From: Vibrio vulnificus NBRC 15645 = ATCC 27562
GTDB lineage: Bacteria; Pseudomonadota; Gammaproteobacteria; Enterobacterales; Vibrionaceae
Length of the DNA stretch: 64,000 nucleotides
NCBI RefSeq assembly: GCF_002224265.1
Contig: NZ_CP012882.1
Coordinates: 1,674,001 to 1,738,000 of the forward strand
Direction: 5' to 3'
Positions 9,187 to 17,253 of this stretch are shown in pieces; position 1 is the first letter of the stretch; each line of letters starts with the position of its first letter. A program made the translations under genes and the position numbers. The notes beneath the pieces were generated by a model. The model saw only the letters and a program-made list of their open reading frames with translations, ran no database searches and was not told where the DNA came from.

Positions 9187-10075
9187 TCCTATTGTCTGGC
9201 TCTTTGCGTTACTGTGCACGTTGCTCTCCCCTTTCTCCATAGGGCAAAGCACTATCATTCATGAACAAAAGTCGCTTTATCAAGATATTGTGGTATTCGA
9301 GCACCAAGATTTTCGTTGCCTCTCTTTCACCGCCAAAAAAGGAGAACGAGTCCAAACCTGCGAATACCAAGACCCGCAAGACAAACGTATCTACTTTCCC
9401 TATGTGCGAATGACGTTAGCGGGGCTGCTGTTTAACCCGAAGCCTGAGCGAATTCTTATCATTGGTCTCGGAGGCGGCTCGGTCCCCAGTGCGCTTGCAG
9501 AGCTTTATCCAGAGTCTCATATGGATATTGTCGAAATCGATCCTGTGGTATCTCAAATCGCAGAACGCTATTTCTATTTTCAACCTAGCCACAACACGCG
9601 AGTTCACACGAGTGATGCCCGGGTTTACATTAAACGCGCAGGATTAAAGGGACAAAAGTACGATTTCATTCTGCTGGATGCGTTTAATGGCGAGTACATT
9701 CCCGAACACCTCATGACTCGGGAATTTCTGATGGAAACTAAGCAACTACTCAGTAGTCGCGGTGTGTTGGTGGCGAATACATTTTCTACGAGCAAGCTGT
9801 ACGATCATGAGTCCGTTACGTATCGCTCCGTCTTTGGTGAATTTTACAACTTCAAAATTCCTCAAGAATCGGGCAACCGTGTCATTCTTTCGATGTTAAC
9901 CCCTTTACCCAATCAGCGGGCACTGCAACAGCAAGCTGAGGCATTAGCCAGTGCACTGCGCCCATTTGCCATAGAGATAGAGAACTACCCTTCCTTAATG
10001 ACATTGGAAGCCGACTGGGACGAACAAGCCAGACTGCTCACCGACCAATTTTCACCCGCTAACTTATTGAAATAA
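9176..10075 (+). CDS. spermidine-synthase-like SAM-binding protein with signal peptide
   Basis: The 299-residue partner of the preceding membrane protein starts at the ATG at 9176 behind GAGGTAGAAC. It begins with a hydrophobic segment ([18 protein letters not shown]) that is a signal peptide or anchor. The Rossmann methyltransferase core is clear: [20 protein letters not shown], then VEIDPVV and [16 protein letters not shown]. The Asp of LLDAF corresponds to the catalytic position in spermidine synthases. An apparently exported SAM-type domain is odd. Either the N-terminal segment is a membrane anchor with the domain inside, or the ligand is not SAM. Confidence 0.82.
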   Translation: MSINPIVWLFALLCTLLSPFSIGQSTIIHEQKSLYQDIVVFEHQDFRCLSFTAKKGERVQTCEYQDPQDKRIYFPYVRMTLAGLLFNPKPERILIIGLGGGSVPSALAELYPESHMDIVEIDPVVSQIAERYFYFQPSHNTRVHTSDARVYIKRAGLKGQKYDFILLDAFNGEYIPEHLMTREFLMETKQLLSSRGVLVANTFSTSKLYDHESVTYRSVFGEFYNFKIPQESGNRVILSMLTPLPNQRALQQQAEALASALRPFAIEIENYPSLMTLEADWDEQARLLTDQFSPANLLK

Positions 10076-10093
10076 AAACGTTGAATGCGAATC

Positions 10094-10137
10094 GAGAACG
10101 AAGATTGTCGGAACATCACCTGCCAATCTTCGTTCTC
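10094..10137. other. 14-bp perfect inverted repeat between the SAM-like gene and the HAD gene
   Basis: GAGAACGAAGATTG at 10094-10107 is exactly complementary to CAATCTTCGTTCTC at 10124-10137, with a 16-base loop. The following bases (CTGTGTCAC) are not T-rich, so it is not a canonical intrinsic terminator. It begins about 20 bases after the upstream stop codon and may be an mRNA 3'-end stabiliser or terminator-like hairpin. Confidence 0.6.
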
Positions 10138-10185
10138 CTGTGTCACAATGTCAGTAACAATACTTATCTGGTTAAAGCTGTACTG

Positions 10186-10833
10186 ATGAAATTTAATGCT
10201 GCCATTTTCGACATGGATGGACTTCTACTCGACACCGAACGCGTTTGTATGCGCATTTTCAAGCAAGCTTGTGATGTGCAAAATCTGCCTTTCTATCAAG
10301 AGACGTATCTTTCTATCATCGGACGCAACTCCGCTGGTATCGACGCAATTTTACGTGCTGCTTATGGCGATGATCTTGATCGCCTACATGCAGAATGGCG
10401 TAAGCGTTATAACCAAGTGGTTCTGCATGAAGCCATTCCTGTTAAAGAGGGCGTGATTGCTCTGCTAGAGTGGCTAAAAGCTCACCAGATACCCGCTGCG
10501 GTAGCGACCTCAACACAAAAGGATGTCGCACTGGTTAAACTCAAACTGGCAGGGCTTGATCACTACTTTGAATCGATTACTACTGGTTGTGAGGTTACTC
10601 ACGGCAAACCGGATCCTGAAATCTACCTGCTTGCTGCCAGCCGTTTAAATGTGCCACCAGCTCAGTGTTTGGCTTTTGAGGACTCGAATAATGGTGTTCG
10701 CGCCGCTGTGGCGGCCAACATGATGACCTATCAGATTCCCGATTTGGTAGAGCCATGTGAGGAAGTCATTGCTTTTGGCCACCGTATTTGTCCTTCGTTA
10801 GCTGAAGTACTGAAAGAGCTGCAAACAGACTAA
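10186..10833 (+). CDS. HAD-superfamily phosphatase (beta-phosphoglucomutase / GS-phosphatase-like subfamily IA)
   Basis: The 215-residue product starts at the ATG at 10186, which puts the catalytic motif right at the N-terminus as is usual. An in-frame upstream start at 10081 would add 35 unconserved residues and run through the inverted repeat. All four HAD motifs are present: DMDGLLLDTE (nucleophile and acid Asp), VATSTQ, the lysine in HGKPDPEIY, and FEDSNNGVRAA with the metal-binding Asp. The alpha-helical cap between motifs I and II is of subfamily I. The substrate is unknown; close families act on sugar phosphates or nucleotides. Confidence 0.88.
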   Translation: MKFNAAIFDMDGLLLDTERVCMRIFKQACDVQNLPFYQETYLSIIGRNSAGIDAILRAAYGDDLDRLHAEWRKRYNQVVLHEAIPVKEGVIALLEWLKAHQIPAAVATSTQKDVALVKLKLAGLDHYFESITTGCEVTHGKPDPEIYLLAASRLNVPPAQCLAFEDSNNGVRAAVAANMMTYQIPDLVEPCEEVIAFGHRICPSLAEVLKELQTD

Positions 10834-10883
10834 CTTTGGCGAATATCATCAACACCGCTAAAACGGGGTTAAGGATCACAATG

Positions 10884-10914
10884 AAGTAAGGGGCTTTCGC
10901 CCCTTACTTTGTTT
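10884..10914. terminator. bidirectional terminator between the HAD gene and the M23 peptidase gene
   Basis: Stem AAGTAAGGGG / CCCCTTACTT with a CTTTCG-type loop, followed by TGTTT. It lies between convergent genes. Confidence 0.8.
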
Positions 10915-10927
10915 AACGTTATGGAAA

Positions 10928-12250
10928 CTAAATATTTTGTTTCTCTTGATCGCTTAAGAGCGTGTCCATCTCTTTCACCGTTGCAAGGAAACTGGCCATT
11001 TCTTTCTTTGGCACCGAACTGGCCATCGGTATCTTCGCTTTCATCGCATCAACCGGGCGGTTGTGCTCCAACAGTTCATAATGAAGATGGGGCCCTGTAA
11101 CACGACCTGTTTTACCACTAAGGCCAATACGTTGACCACGTGACACCTTCTGCCCTTTCGTCACCAACACTTTGCTTAGGTGAAGATAACGGGTTTTGTA
11201 CTTACTGCCGTGCTCAACCACAATGTAGTTGCCAGCAAACGGGTGGTTTTTACGAACTAAGATGACCGTGCCATCCCCCGTCGACATAACTGGCGTGCCG
11301 ATCGGCGTAGCGAAGTCGGTACCATTGTGTGGAGCAACACGTCCCGTAACTGGATGTAGGCGGTGTGGATTAAACTGAGAACTTAAACGCCAGTTAGTTG
11401 TCACTGGATAACGTTGGAAAGCACGTTGCAAGCTTTGACCTTTCGCATCATAGAACTGTCCATCACTGTGCAAATACGCAGTGACCTCACGACCACGGTT
11501 AAAGATCTTAATCGCTTCGATTTGACGTTTACCACTTTCCACACCATCGATAAATTGATTACGGCGAACGATCTCAAAACTGTCTCCGGCACGTAAATCA
11601 CGAGAGAAGTTGATTTTTTCGCGTAATAACGACACGATTTGATCGATTTCGATGCTGTTTAACCCTAAGCGATAGGCTGAGCTAGAAAAGCTCCCTTCAA
11701 TGGTGCCAATAAGAGGCTGTTGTCGCCACTCACCAGGTAAATTCACTTGTTCGAAACTAAAGCTGCCATCGCTATTTCTTGTAAACACCGCTTTATCGGC
11801 AATACTTAGCACGAGCTCCATTTTTTCCAGCGCACCCGTTTCTTCGTTTTGCCAGAAACGCAGCGTATTACCAGGGCGCAACGTATCGAGGACAAGATAA
11901 TCCAAGTCCGTTTCCATTACCTTCATCATTTCTTGGTAGCCAAATCCCAATTGGGTGAAGATGGTACTTAGGTTGTCACCAGATTGAATTTGGTACTCGA
12001 AGCTCGGTGGAAGTTGCCATCCCTCTAAGGCGTTGGCAGAGAGCGCATCATTTAGGGCTTGGTTGTCACTAAGATTCAGTTCAATAGTGCGAGTTAATGT
12101 CGGCTGATGCAGCGACGATGAGACGCCAATAATAGCAACCAGCGGTAGCGACAATAATAGCCATTTTTTACCACTGGTTAATTGAGAAAAACGTCTGTTG
12201 ATTACTTGGGAAGACACGGTTTTACTATCTCCTGCGGAACAGGCTTTCAA
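10928..12250 (-). CDS. M23-family murein DD-endopeptidase, MepM-like
   Basis: The 440-residue envelope protein has a short cytoplasmic N-terminus and one membrane anchor (WLLLSLPLVAIIGVSSS, about 30-46). A LysM-like/OapA-type segment follows (YQIQSGDNLSTIFTQLGFG, about 86-104), then a C-terminal LytM peptidase domain. The zinc ligands are visible as HNGTDFATPIGTPV (HxxxD) and HLHYEL (HxH). It should cleave D-Ala-mDAP cross-links to allow cell wall growth. This architecture matches E. coli MepM (YebA). The gene is followed by a terminator and preceded by a minus-strand membrane-anchored protein. Confidence 0.9.
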   Translation of the reverse strand: MKACSAGDSKTVSSQVINRRFSQLTSGKKWLLLSLPLVAIIGVSSSLHQPTLTRTIELNLSDNQALNDALSANALEGWQLPPSFEYQIQSGDNLSTIFTQLGFGYQEMMKVMETDLDYLVLDTLRPGNTLRFWQNEETGALEKMELVLSIADKAVFTRNSDGSFSFEQVNLPGEWRQQPLIGTIEGSFSSSAYRLGLNSIEIDQIVSLLREKINFSRDLRAGDSFEIVRRNQFIDGVESGKRQIEAIKIFNRGREVTAYLHSDGQFYDAKGQSLQRAFQRYPVTTNWRLSSQFNPHRLHPVTGRVAPHNGTDFATPIGTPVMSTGDGTVILVRKNHPFAGNYIVVEHGSKYKTRYLHLSKVLVTKGQKVSRGQRIGLSGKTGRVTGPHLHYELLEHNRPVDAMKAKIPMASSVPKKEMASFLATVKEMDTLLSDQEKQNI

Positions 12251-12321
12251 GCTTATGCATTTCTCGCAGAGAAATCACCAAATAATTGCCTTTTTTAGTA
12301 CAAAAACTGCCTCAAAAATGA

Positions 12322-12963
12322 TTATTTATTTAGCTTGAGTTTGTCGCCTTGTCGTAAAAATTCCTGAACCACAATCTCAAGTGGCTGTTCCGAAAAGGAT
12401 TGATTCGCAGAATGCTGTTGATAAGAAAGCAAAATGGATGAGTTTTCAGTTTTAGTCAGTTTATCCAGTCGAATGCGATCACCAAGAAATTGCGCGTCTG
12501 TCATCACCACTCTGCGGGGTACAGGATCGTATTTAAACAAACCCAAGTAGTAAAAGTGTCCGCTTCCTTGATTGCTGATCGCCAGTGGAGCAACAAACCA
12601 AGAAGCTTTGTCTGCCTCGAGCTCACGCCAATATTGTGCAAAAACCGTCACCGAACCACGCTCTGCCCCGGAATCGTATTCACCAACCACGAGCGCATTC
12701 TCTGCATCAAAATCCGTCATCAGAGCAAAAGCTTTACTTTCTGGCACAAGCACCGTTAGCGGATTAGCGGTTTTAATACCCGTCAATCTTTCAACGATGG
12801 CATCCGCAGCGATCTGCTGTGATGGAAATTTGGCCAAAATCTCCTCATCTGATAGCGTGAATCGATAGATTCCGGCAGTCATCACAACCGCTAACATCAC
12901 AATCGGAATCAGCAAAATAAGTGGGATCGGCAAAATACGCTTTTTCATCTTCATCGGACTCAT
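12322..12963 (-). CDS. conserved membrane-anchored protein of unknown function
   Basis: The 213-residue protein has one strong N-terminal membrane segment (ILPIPLILLIPIVMLAVVM, about 9-27). The remaining part is predicted periplasmic, has no cysteines, and contains repeated beta-like stretches (SVTVFAQYWRELEAD, HFYYLGLFKYDPVPRRVVMTDAQFLGDRI). The C-terminal pattern (parameters followed by 'LGDRIRLDKLT') recalls Vibrio and Shewanella lipoprotein-like proteins, but I cannot name a family. Three in-frame Met codons near the start (residues 1, 4, 6) make the precise start uncertain. It may be co-transcribed with the M23 peptidase gene 71 bases downstream. Confidence 0.75.
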   Translation of the reverse strand: MSPMKMKKRILPIPLILLIPIVMLAVVMTAGIYRFTLSDEEILAKFPSQQIAADAIVERLTGIKTANPLTVLVPESKAFALMTDFDAENALVVGEYDSGAERGSVTVFAQYWRELEADKASWFVAPLAISNQGSGHFYYLGLFKYDPVPRRVVMTDAQFLGDRIRLDKLTKTENSSILLSYQQHSANQSFSEQPLEIVVQEFLRQGDKLKLNK

Positions 12964-13034
12964 GGTTTAGATTGTGCAGACCTTAAATGCGTTTCTTATA
13001 ATTATCAATAGATGCAAATCTTAGGATAAGAACA

Positions 13035-13424
13035 ATGGCGGACAATAAAGTAAGAACATGTGAATGCCAGTGTGGGTTAGTCAAAGTTCACTGCCGTGGA
13101 GAACCTGTCAAAACCTCGATATGCCATTCCTTCGAATGTCAAAAACGTTTTGGTAGCTTTTATGGGGTTCATGCTCGGTTTATGACAGAACAGATTCAAG
13201 TAGAAGGTGACATCGTCTCCTTTAGCCGATTGGCCAGCAACGGCCATGAAATCAGCTATCATTTTTGCCCGGCTTGCAGTACAACCATGCTCCTTCTCTT
13301 TTCTGCCGCGCCAGCCGCTGTTGTGGTTCCAACGGCAAGGTTTCGCGAGCAGTCGTTTTTCAGTGAGCTGGCGGGAACCTATTTTAACCAGAAGCGGCTG
13401 ACACAGATGACAAATGACAAGTAA
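13035..13424 (+). CDS. GFA-family (glutathione-dependent formaldehyde-activating enzyme-like / CENP-V fold) zinc protein
   Basis: The 129-residue protein carries the zinc-binding cysteines of the GFA fold: CECQCGLVKVHC near the N-terminus, CHSFECQKRFGSFYGVHARF in the middle and FCPACSTTM near 82-90. Family members are predicted to bind glutathione or thiol adducts, but most single-domain members are uncharacterised. The usual C-terminal 'SVYExRxHxW' tail is degraded here (TYFNQKRLTQMTND). I see no second frame that restores it better, so I treat the gene as intact but divergent. Confidence 0.82.
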   Translation: MADNKVRTCECQCGLVKVHCRGEPVKTSICHSFECQKRFGSFYGVHARFMTEQIQVEGDIVSFSRLASNGHEISYHFCPACSTTMLLLFSAAPAAVVVPTARFREQSFFSELAGTYFNQKRLTQMTNDK

Positions 13425-13574
13425 AACCGACATCGCCAGTGCGTAATGGCAATTTTTCGTAACACGAAAACTTCCGCCTTTGTTGAGACTGATCAAACCT
13501 AAACAGCTCTTACCACTTTAACTTGAGCGCGTCAGCGCTATAATCTCGACCTAAGCAATAAAGAGATAAAAATT

Positions 13575-14243
13575 GTGATTTCAAGACTTCCTCGCTGGGT
13601 TGAGTTTGGCGCGTTTCTACTTGCACTCCTTGCTGGCTGCGTCAACGCCATCGGTTTAATGGGCTTCCAACATCAAGCCATTTCACACTTGTCCGGTACC
13701 GTCACGCTACTGGGCAGTAGTTTCCTCAATGGATCGTCAAGCACCATTCACCTCATGCTCATCGTCGCCAGTTTCTTGATTGGTTCCGCCTTTAGCGGCT
13801 TCTTTATTGAAAGCACCGCATTGAAACTCGGACGTCGTTACGGAGTTGCGCTTTGCATTGAAGGCTTTTTGCTTCTGATGTCACTCAGTTTTCTGATTAA
13901 CGGCAACATTTATGGCCAGTACCTCGCCTCTGCAGCCTGCGGATTGCAAAATGCCATGATCACTACGTTCAGTGGTGCTGTTATACGTACCACTCATATG
14001 ACTGGTATTATCACTGACTTAGGCATCATGATCGGCGAAAGCCTACGCGGGCAAAAATTTGATAAACGCAAAGCGAAGTTATTTATCTTTATTTTTCTCG
14101 GTTTCCTCTTTGGTGGCTCTGCTGGCGCATTGGCCTTTATGCATTTCAACCTTTATGCATTGGCGTTCCCCGCTACGTTTGCCGTTATCATTGCCATTTC
14201 CTACTGGACGTTGCTCTATTTCTCCACGCCTAAGCAGGCGTAA
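13575..14243 (+). CDS. YoaK/DUF1275-family membrane protein
   Basis: The 222-residue inner-membrane protein has about six transmembrane segments. The family's N-terminal pattern is present (FLLALLAGCVNAIGLMGF, then ISHLSGTVTLLGSSFL), as are ACGLQNAMITTFSGAVIRTTHMTG and ITDLGIMIGE, both hallmark DUF1275 motifs. The start is a GTG at 13575 behind AAAGAGAT. The function is unknown; the family is sometimes described as a putative transporter. A stem-loop at 14265-14301 follows the gene. Confidence 0.9.
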   Translation: MISRLPRWVEFGAFLLALLAGCVNAIGLMGFQHQAISHLSGTVTLLGSSFLNGSSSTIHLMLIVASFLIGSAFSGFFIESTALKLGRRYGVALCIEGFLLLMSLSFLINGNIYGQYLASAACGLQNAMITTFSGAVIRTTHMTGIITDLGIMIGESLRGQKFDKRKAKLFIFIFLGFLFGGSAGALAFMHFNLYALAFPATFAVIIAISYWTLLYFSTPKQA

Positions 14244-14264
14244 CCCTCTCCAAAAACCAAAAAC

Positions 14265-14301
14265 TTGCAACTAAGGTCACATTTCTTTTGACCTAGTTGC
14301 A
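14265..14301. other. stem-loop behind the YoaK-type gene
   Basis: GCAACTA-A-GGTC pairs with GACCTAGTTGC (11 pairs, one bulged A) around a T-rich loop. The T-rich tail is on the minus-strand side only, so it is not a clean plus-strand terminator. It may act as an mRNA 3' hairpin. Confidence 0.4.
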
Positions 14302-14481
14302 GTCCAACAGCCAGCAAAATCACAAAAAACCAACAAATAAAACATTTACAAAACAAAAGTCGGCTATCATTACCCTCTACAAACGTAACATCTGAATAGT
14401 TACAGCATTCTAATGAATAGTATTGCAATTAGCTCATTTTGGGGGTAATCTCTCGCCCACTTTGATTAAATACCACTGTTT

Positions 14482-14519
14482 AGTGAATAACTATTCCTCA
14501 GGATGCATAGTATTGACTA
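14482..14519 (+). promoter_or_regulatory. tandem ArgR-like boxes upstream of the YjiH transporter gene
   Basis: TGAATAACTATTCC (14484-14497) matches the ARG box core TGAATWWWWATTCA at 13 of 14 positions. A second, weaker copy, TGCATAGTATTGAC (14504-14517), follows one helical turn spacing later (centres 20 bases apart), as in paired ARG boxes. A further half-site-like TGAATAGTATTGCA lies at 14413-14426. They lie 20-125 bases before the start codon, as expected for an operator. Confidence 0.5.
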
Positions 14520-14538
14520 GTAGTAACAAGAGAAAAGC

Positions 14539-15915
14539 ATGACCAATAACACTGAAACTACAGCAGTGCCAAACACCGAGAAGAAAGCGAACTTTTGGAA
14601 GTTTTTCATTCCTTCTGTGATTGGCTTACTTCTGTTTATGGCACCCATTACCTATAACGGCGAATTGACTATTCCTGTCGCGGTTATGGCAAAACTGATC
14701 CCAGCCATACTGGGGGATCATTTGATCGCGCTCGTCACAACGATTATCGCATTCATGGCGTTTGCCTCTCTTGTCACCAAAATTTTCAAGCCAGCGAAAA
14801 TTGTTAACAACGCCTTCTTAAACGGCTTATTTAACCCAAGTCCACTGTGGTTAGCAGTACGTGTATTTGGTGGTATTGCCGTTGTTATGACGTTTTTCCA
14901 AATAGGTCCAAAAGCGATTTGGGAAGAAAACACTGGCGGCCTAGTGCTCACAGGTTTGCTACCGACTCTTTTCGCGGTGTTTATTTTTGCCGGTATGCTC
15001 TTACCGCTCTTGCTCAACTTCGGCTTGCTTGAGTTGTTTGGTGCGCTACTGAGTAAAGTGATGCGTCCAGTATTCAATCTTCCTGGTCGTAGTGCCATTG
15101 ACTGTATGGCTTCTTGGCTAGGTGATGGCAGCGTCGGCATCCTTCTGACCAGCAAACAGTATGAAAACAAATTTTATACTCAACGCGAAGCTGCGGTTGT
15201 CGGTACGACTTTCTCTGCGGTCTCCATTACGTTTAGCTTAGTGGTCATTGCACAGGTAAAACTGGAGCATCTTTTCCTACCATTTTACGGCGCCATCTGT
15301 TTGGCGGGTGTGGTTGCTGCGATCATCATTCCTCGCTTACCACCACTAAGCCTAAAGAAAGATTGTTACATCGATGGCAGCAAGCCGCACGCTGATCAAA
15401 ATGCCGTGCCAGCAGGTCATACTCCATTTAGTTGGGGGATGGATCTGGCACTGAAACGTGCTGGTGAAGTGAAGTCGGTCAAATCGGTTTTCACAGAAGG
15501 CGTACACAACGCAGTTGACATGGTTTTTGGCGTACTACCTGTTGTAATGGGCTTAGGTACCATTGCGCTCATTATTGCTGAGTACACCCCTGTCTTTGCC
15601 ATTCTTGGCCAGCCTTTTATTCCATTTTTGGATCTATTGGGCGTACCTGAAGCTGTAGCAGCCTCTGAAACCATCGTCGTTGGTTTTGCCGATATGTTTA
15701 TCCCAGCGATTCTCGCGGCTTCTATCGATAATGAAATGACACGCTTTGTCATCGCAGCAATGTCCGTTACTCAGCTGATCTATATGTCTGAAGTCGGTGC
15801 ACTGCTTCTTGGCAGCAAAATCCCAGTGAACATCGTAGAGCTGTTTATCATCTTTATTCTGCGTACTTTGATCACTTTGCCTATCATTGCCGGCGTTGCA
15901 CACCTTATTTTCTAA
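14539..15915 (+). CDS. YjiH-family membrane transporter (nucleoside-recognition/Gate domain)
   Basis: The 458-residue inner-membrane protein has ten or more predicted helices. The N-terminus (FWKFFIPSVIGLLLFMAPI) and the Gate-domain motif GRSAIDCMASWLGDGSVG are those of the YjiH family, as is the C-terminal ETIVVGFADMFIPAILA. No substrate is established for the family. Two ArgR-like boxes immediately upstream suggest control by arginine and hence a role in arginine/ornithine or related amino-acid movement; this is inference. The coding region has a clear ribosome-binding region (AAGAGAAAAGC) and a strong terminator. Confidence 0.85.
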   Translation: MTNNTETTAVPNTEKKANFWKFFIPSVIGLLLFMAPITYNGELTIPVAVMAKLIPAILGDHLIALVTTIIAFMAFASLVTKIFKPAKIVNNAFLNGLFNPSPLWLAVRVFGGIAVVMTFFQIGPKAIWEENTGGLVLTGLLPTLFAVFIFAGMLLPLLLNFGLLELFGALLSKVMRPVFNLPGRSAIDCMASWLGDGSVGILLTSKQYENKFYTQREAAVVGTTFSAVSITFSLVVIAQVKLEHLFLPFYGAICLAGVVAAIIIPRLPPLSLKKDCYIDGSKPHADQNAVPAGHTPFSWGMDLALKRAGEVKSVKSVFTEGVHNAVDMVFGVLPVVMGLGTIALIIAEYTPVFAILGQPFIPFLDLLGVPEAVAASETIVVGFADMFIPAILAASIDNEMTRFVIAAMSVTQLIYMSEVGALLLGSKIPVNIVELFIIFILRTLITLPIIAGVAHLIF

Positions 15916-15932
15916 GGCGTCACAAAAACACG

Positions 15933-15960
15933 AAGCCCCGCGATTGCGGGGCTTTTTGTT
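15933..15960 (+). terminator. terminator of the YjiH gene
   Basis: Stem AAGCCCCGC / GCGGGGCTT with a GATT loop, followed by TTTGTTG. Confidence 0.88.
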
Positions 15961-16029
15961 GTATCCAAGTTGCGTCCAAATAGAGAAACCCATTTGCTAG
16001 CCATGCTTGTTTCATCGCTGACTAACACG

Positions 16030-17253
16030 TTACGCTTTGTTTTCGCTCTCTTCGCTTGAACTCCTAGGCAAACGAACATCAATAAAAAACGGCAGCATGA
16101 ACATAAGAATCACCGTGCTTTGAGTCGCCGCAAAAAGGGCAGTAGAAAGCGTATAAATACACAACAAAAACGGAATAGAATTCTGCCGTCTCGTTTTGAA
16201 TGCTTTTGCCAAACGCACGAGCACCCCACCAAAAAGCAGTGCAACACCGATAATTCCGTATTCAACAGCAATATCAAGTAGCATGTTGTGGGTATAGACA
16301 ATCAGCTCTTCGTTACCGACAAAGTATGGAGCAATGTACGAAAGCAACATTTTCGGCCCGACACCAAAATAGAAATGGTCCATAAAAAGAGAAAAACCAT
16401 TGGCCAAAAGCAACCGACGCCACAATTCTGAATCCCAACGCGCTTCATGAAGATCGGCGTTATAAATATCATTTTGAGTGAGAAACAGGCTTTCTGCGAT
16501 CCAGTCCGTACCAAAATAATAGATACCCGCCCACACCGAAATAACCCCAAATGCTGCTGCAAGAGACATCACCACATGGGTCATTTTGGTATTTTCACCT
16601 CTGACGAAAAAGTGATCGATAAATAGCACCAACAATACCCCAAGCATCGCTTTTCTTTCACCAGAGAGAATTAAAAGGACAAACGCGATAAACAACAGAA
16701 TATGACTCTTCTTGATTTGACTTCTAAACAAGTAAAGCATCACCGTCGAGAAACCAAAAAGATACTTTGCATTGTGTAAATGTTTAAAATTCTGAAAGTC
16801 GCCAATGACGACGACATGCCACAGCGCCGTATACACTGCCGCATAAAAAGCATAGAGCGCGACCAGAGACAAAAACCGTTTCGATTTAAAGAGATTCAAA
16901 AAATGGAGAACGCAGAGAAAGGCAACAATGGAACTCCACTGGATAACCTCCACAATGATATTTTTCATCCCGACATCATTGATGATCCCATTCAATGCAA
17001 TATAACCAATAAAAATGACGTTTATTCCTGCCACCCTTACTGTCTCCATCGACATTCTACCTTTCAATATGATGAGCAGTAAAAAACCAATCGATGCCAA
17101 GCCTATCATGTCCGCAATCGTCACTGTCACGCCCGCGATTTGGGTGCGGAGTGACACAAAGTAGAGAATCACCGCAACAGCGTAAAGATGTAACTCAAGT
17201 GCGCTTTCACTCTCTTGATGTAACCTCTCCGAAGTATCCATTAATTGCTTCAT
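16030..17253 (-). CDS. O-antigen-ligase/Wzy-type polysaccharide membrane protein
   Basis: The 407-residue polytopic protein has about ten hydrophobic segments. It carries the signature C-terminal periplasmic loop of the O-antigen ligase (Wzy_C) superfamily: FGVGPKMLLSYIAPYF, then VYTHNMLLDIAVEYGIIG, whose conserved His and the Gly/Glu after it are characteristic. Members join or polymerise lipid-linked sugars onto lipid A core or proteins. The start overlaps the end of the upstream acyltransferase gene by four bases (ATGA), so they are coupled. No other glycan genes adjoin, so the glycan acceptor is unknown. Confidence 0.83.
   Translation of the reverse strand: MKQLMDTSERLHQESESALELHLYAVAVILYFVSLRTQIAGVTVTIADMIGLASIGFLLLIILKGRMSMETVRVAGINVIFIGYIALNGIINDVGMKNIIVEVIQWSSIVAFLCVLHFLNLFKSKRFLSLVALYAFYAAVYTALWHVVVIGDFQNFKHLHNAKYLFGFSTVMLYLFRSQIKKSHILLFIAFVLLILSGERKAMLGVLLVLFIDHFFVRGENTKMTHVVMSLAAAFGVISVWAGIYYFGTDWIAESLFLTQNDIYNADLHEARWDSELWRRLLLANGFSLFMDHFYFGVGPKMLLSYIAPYFVGNEELIVYTHNMLLDIAVEYGIIGVALLFGGVLVRLAKAFKTRRQNSIPFLLCIYTLSTALFAATQSTVILMFMLPFFIDVRLPRSSSEESENKA

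Noticed and set aside
13035..13424. Possible frameshift at the C-terminus of the GFA-like gene
   Set aside because: The native frame keeps a tail that still aligns loosely with the SVYExRxHxW end, the length is normal, and the alternative frames are no better.
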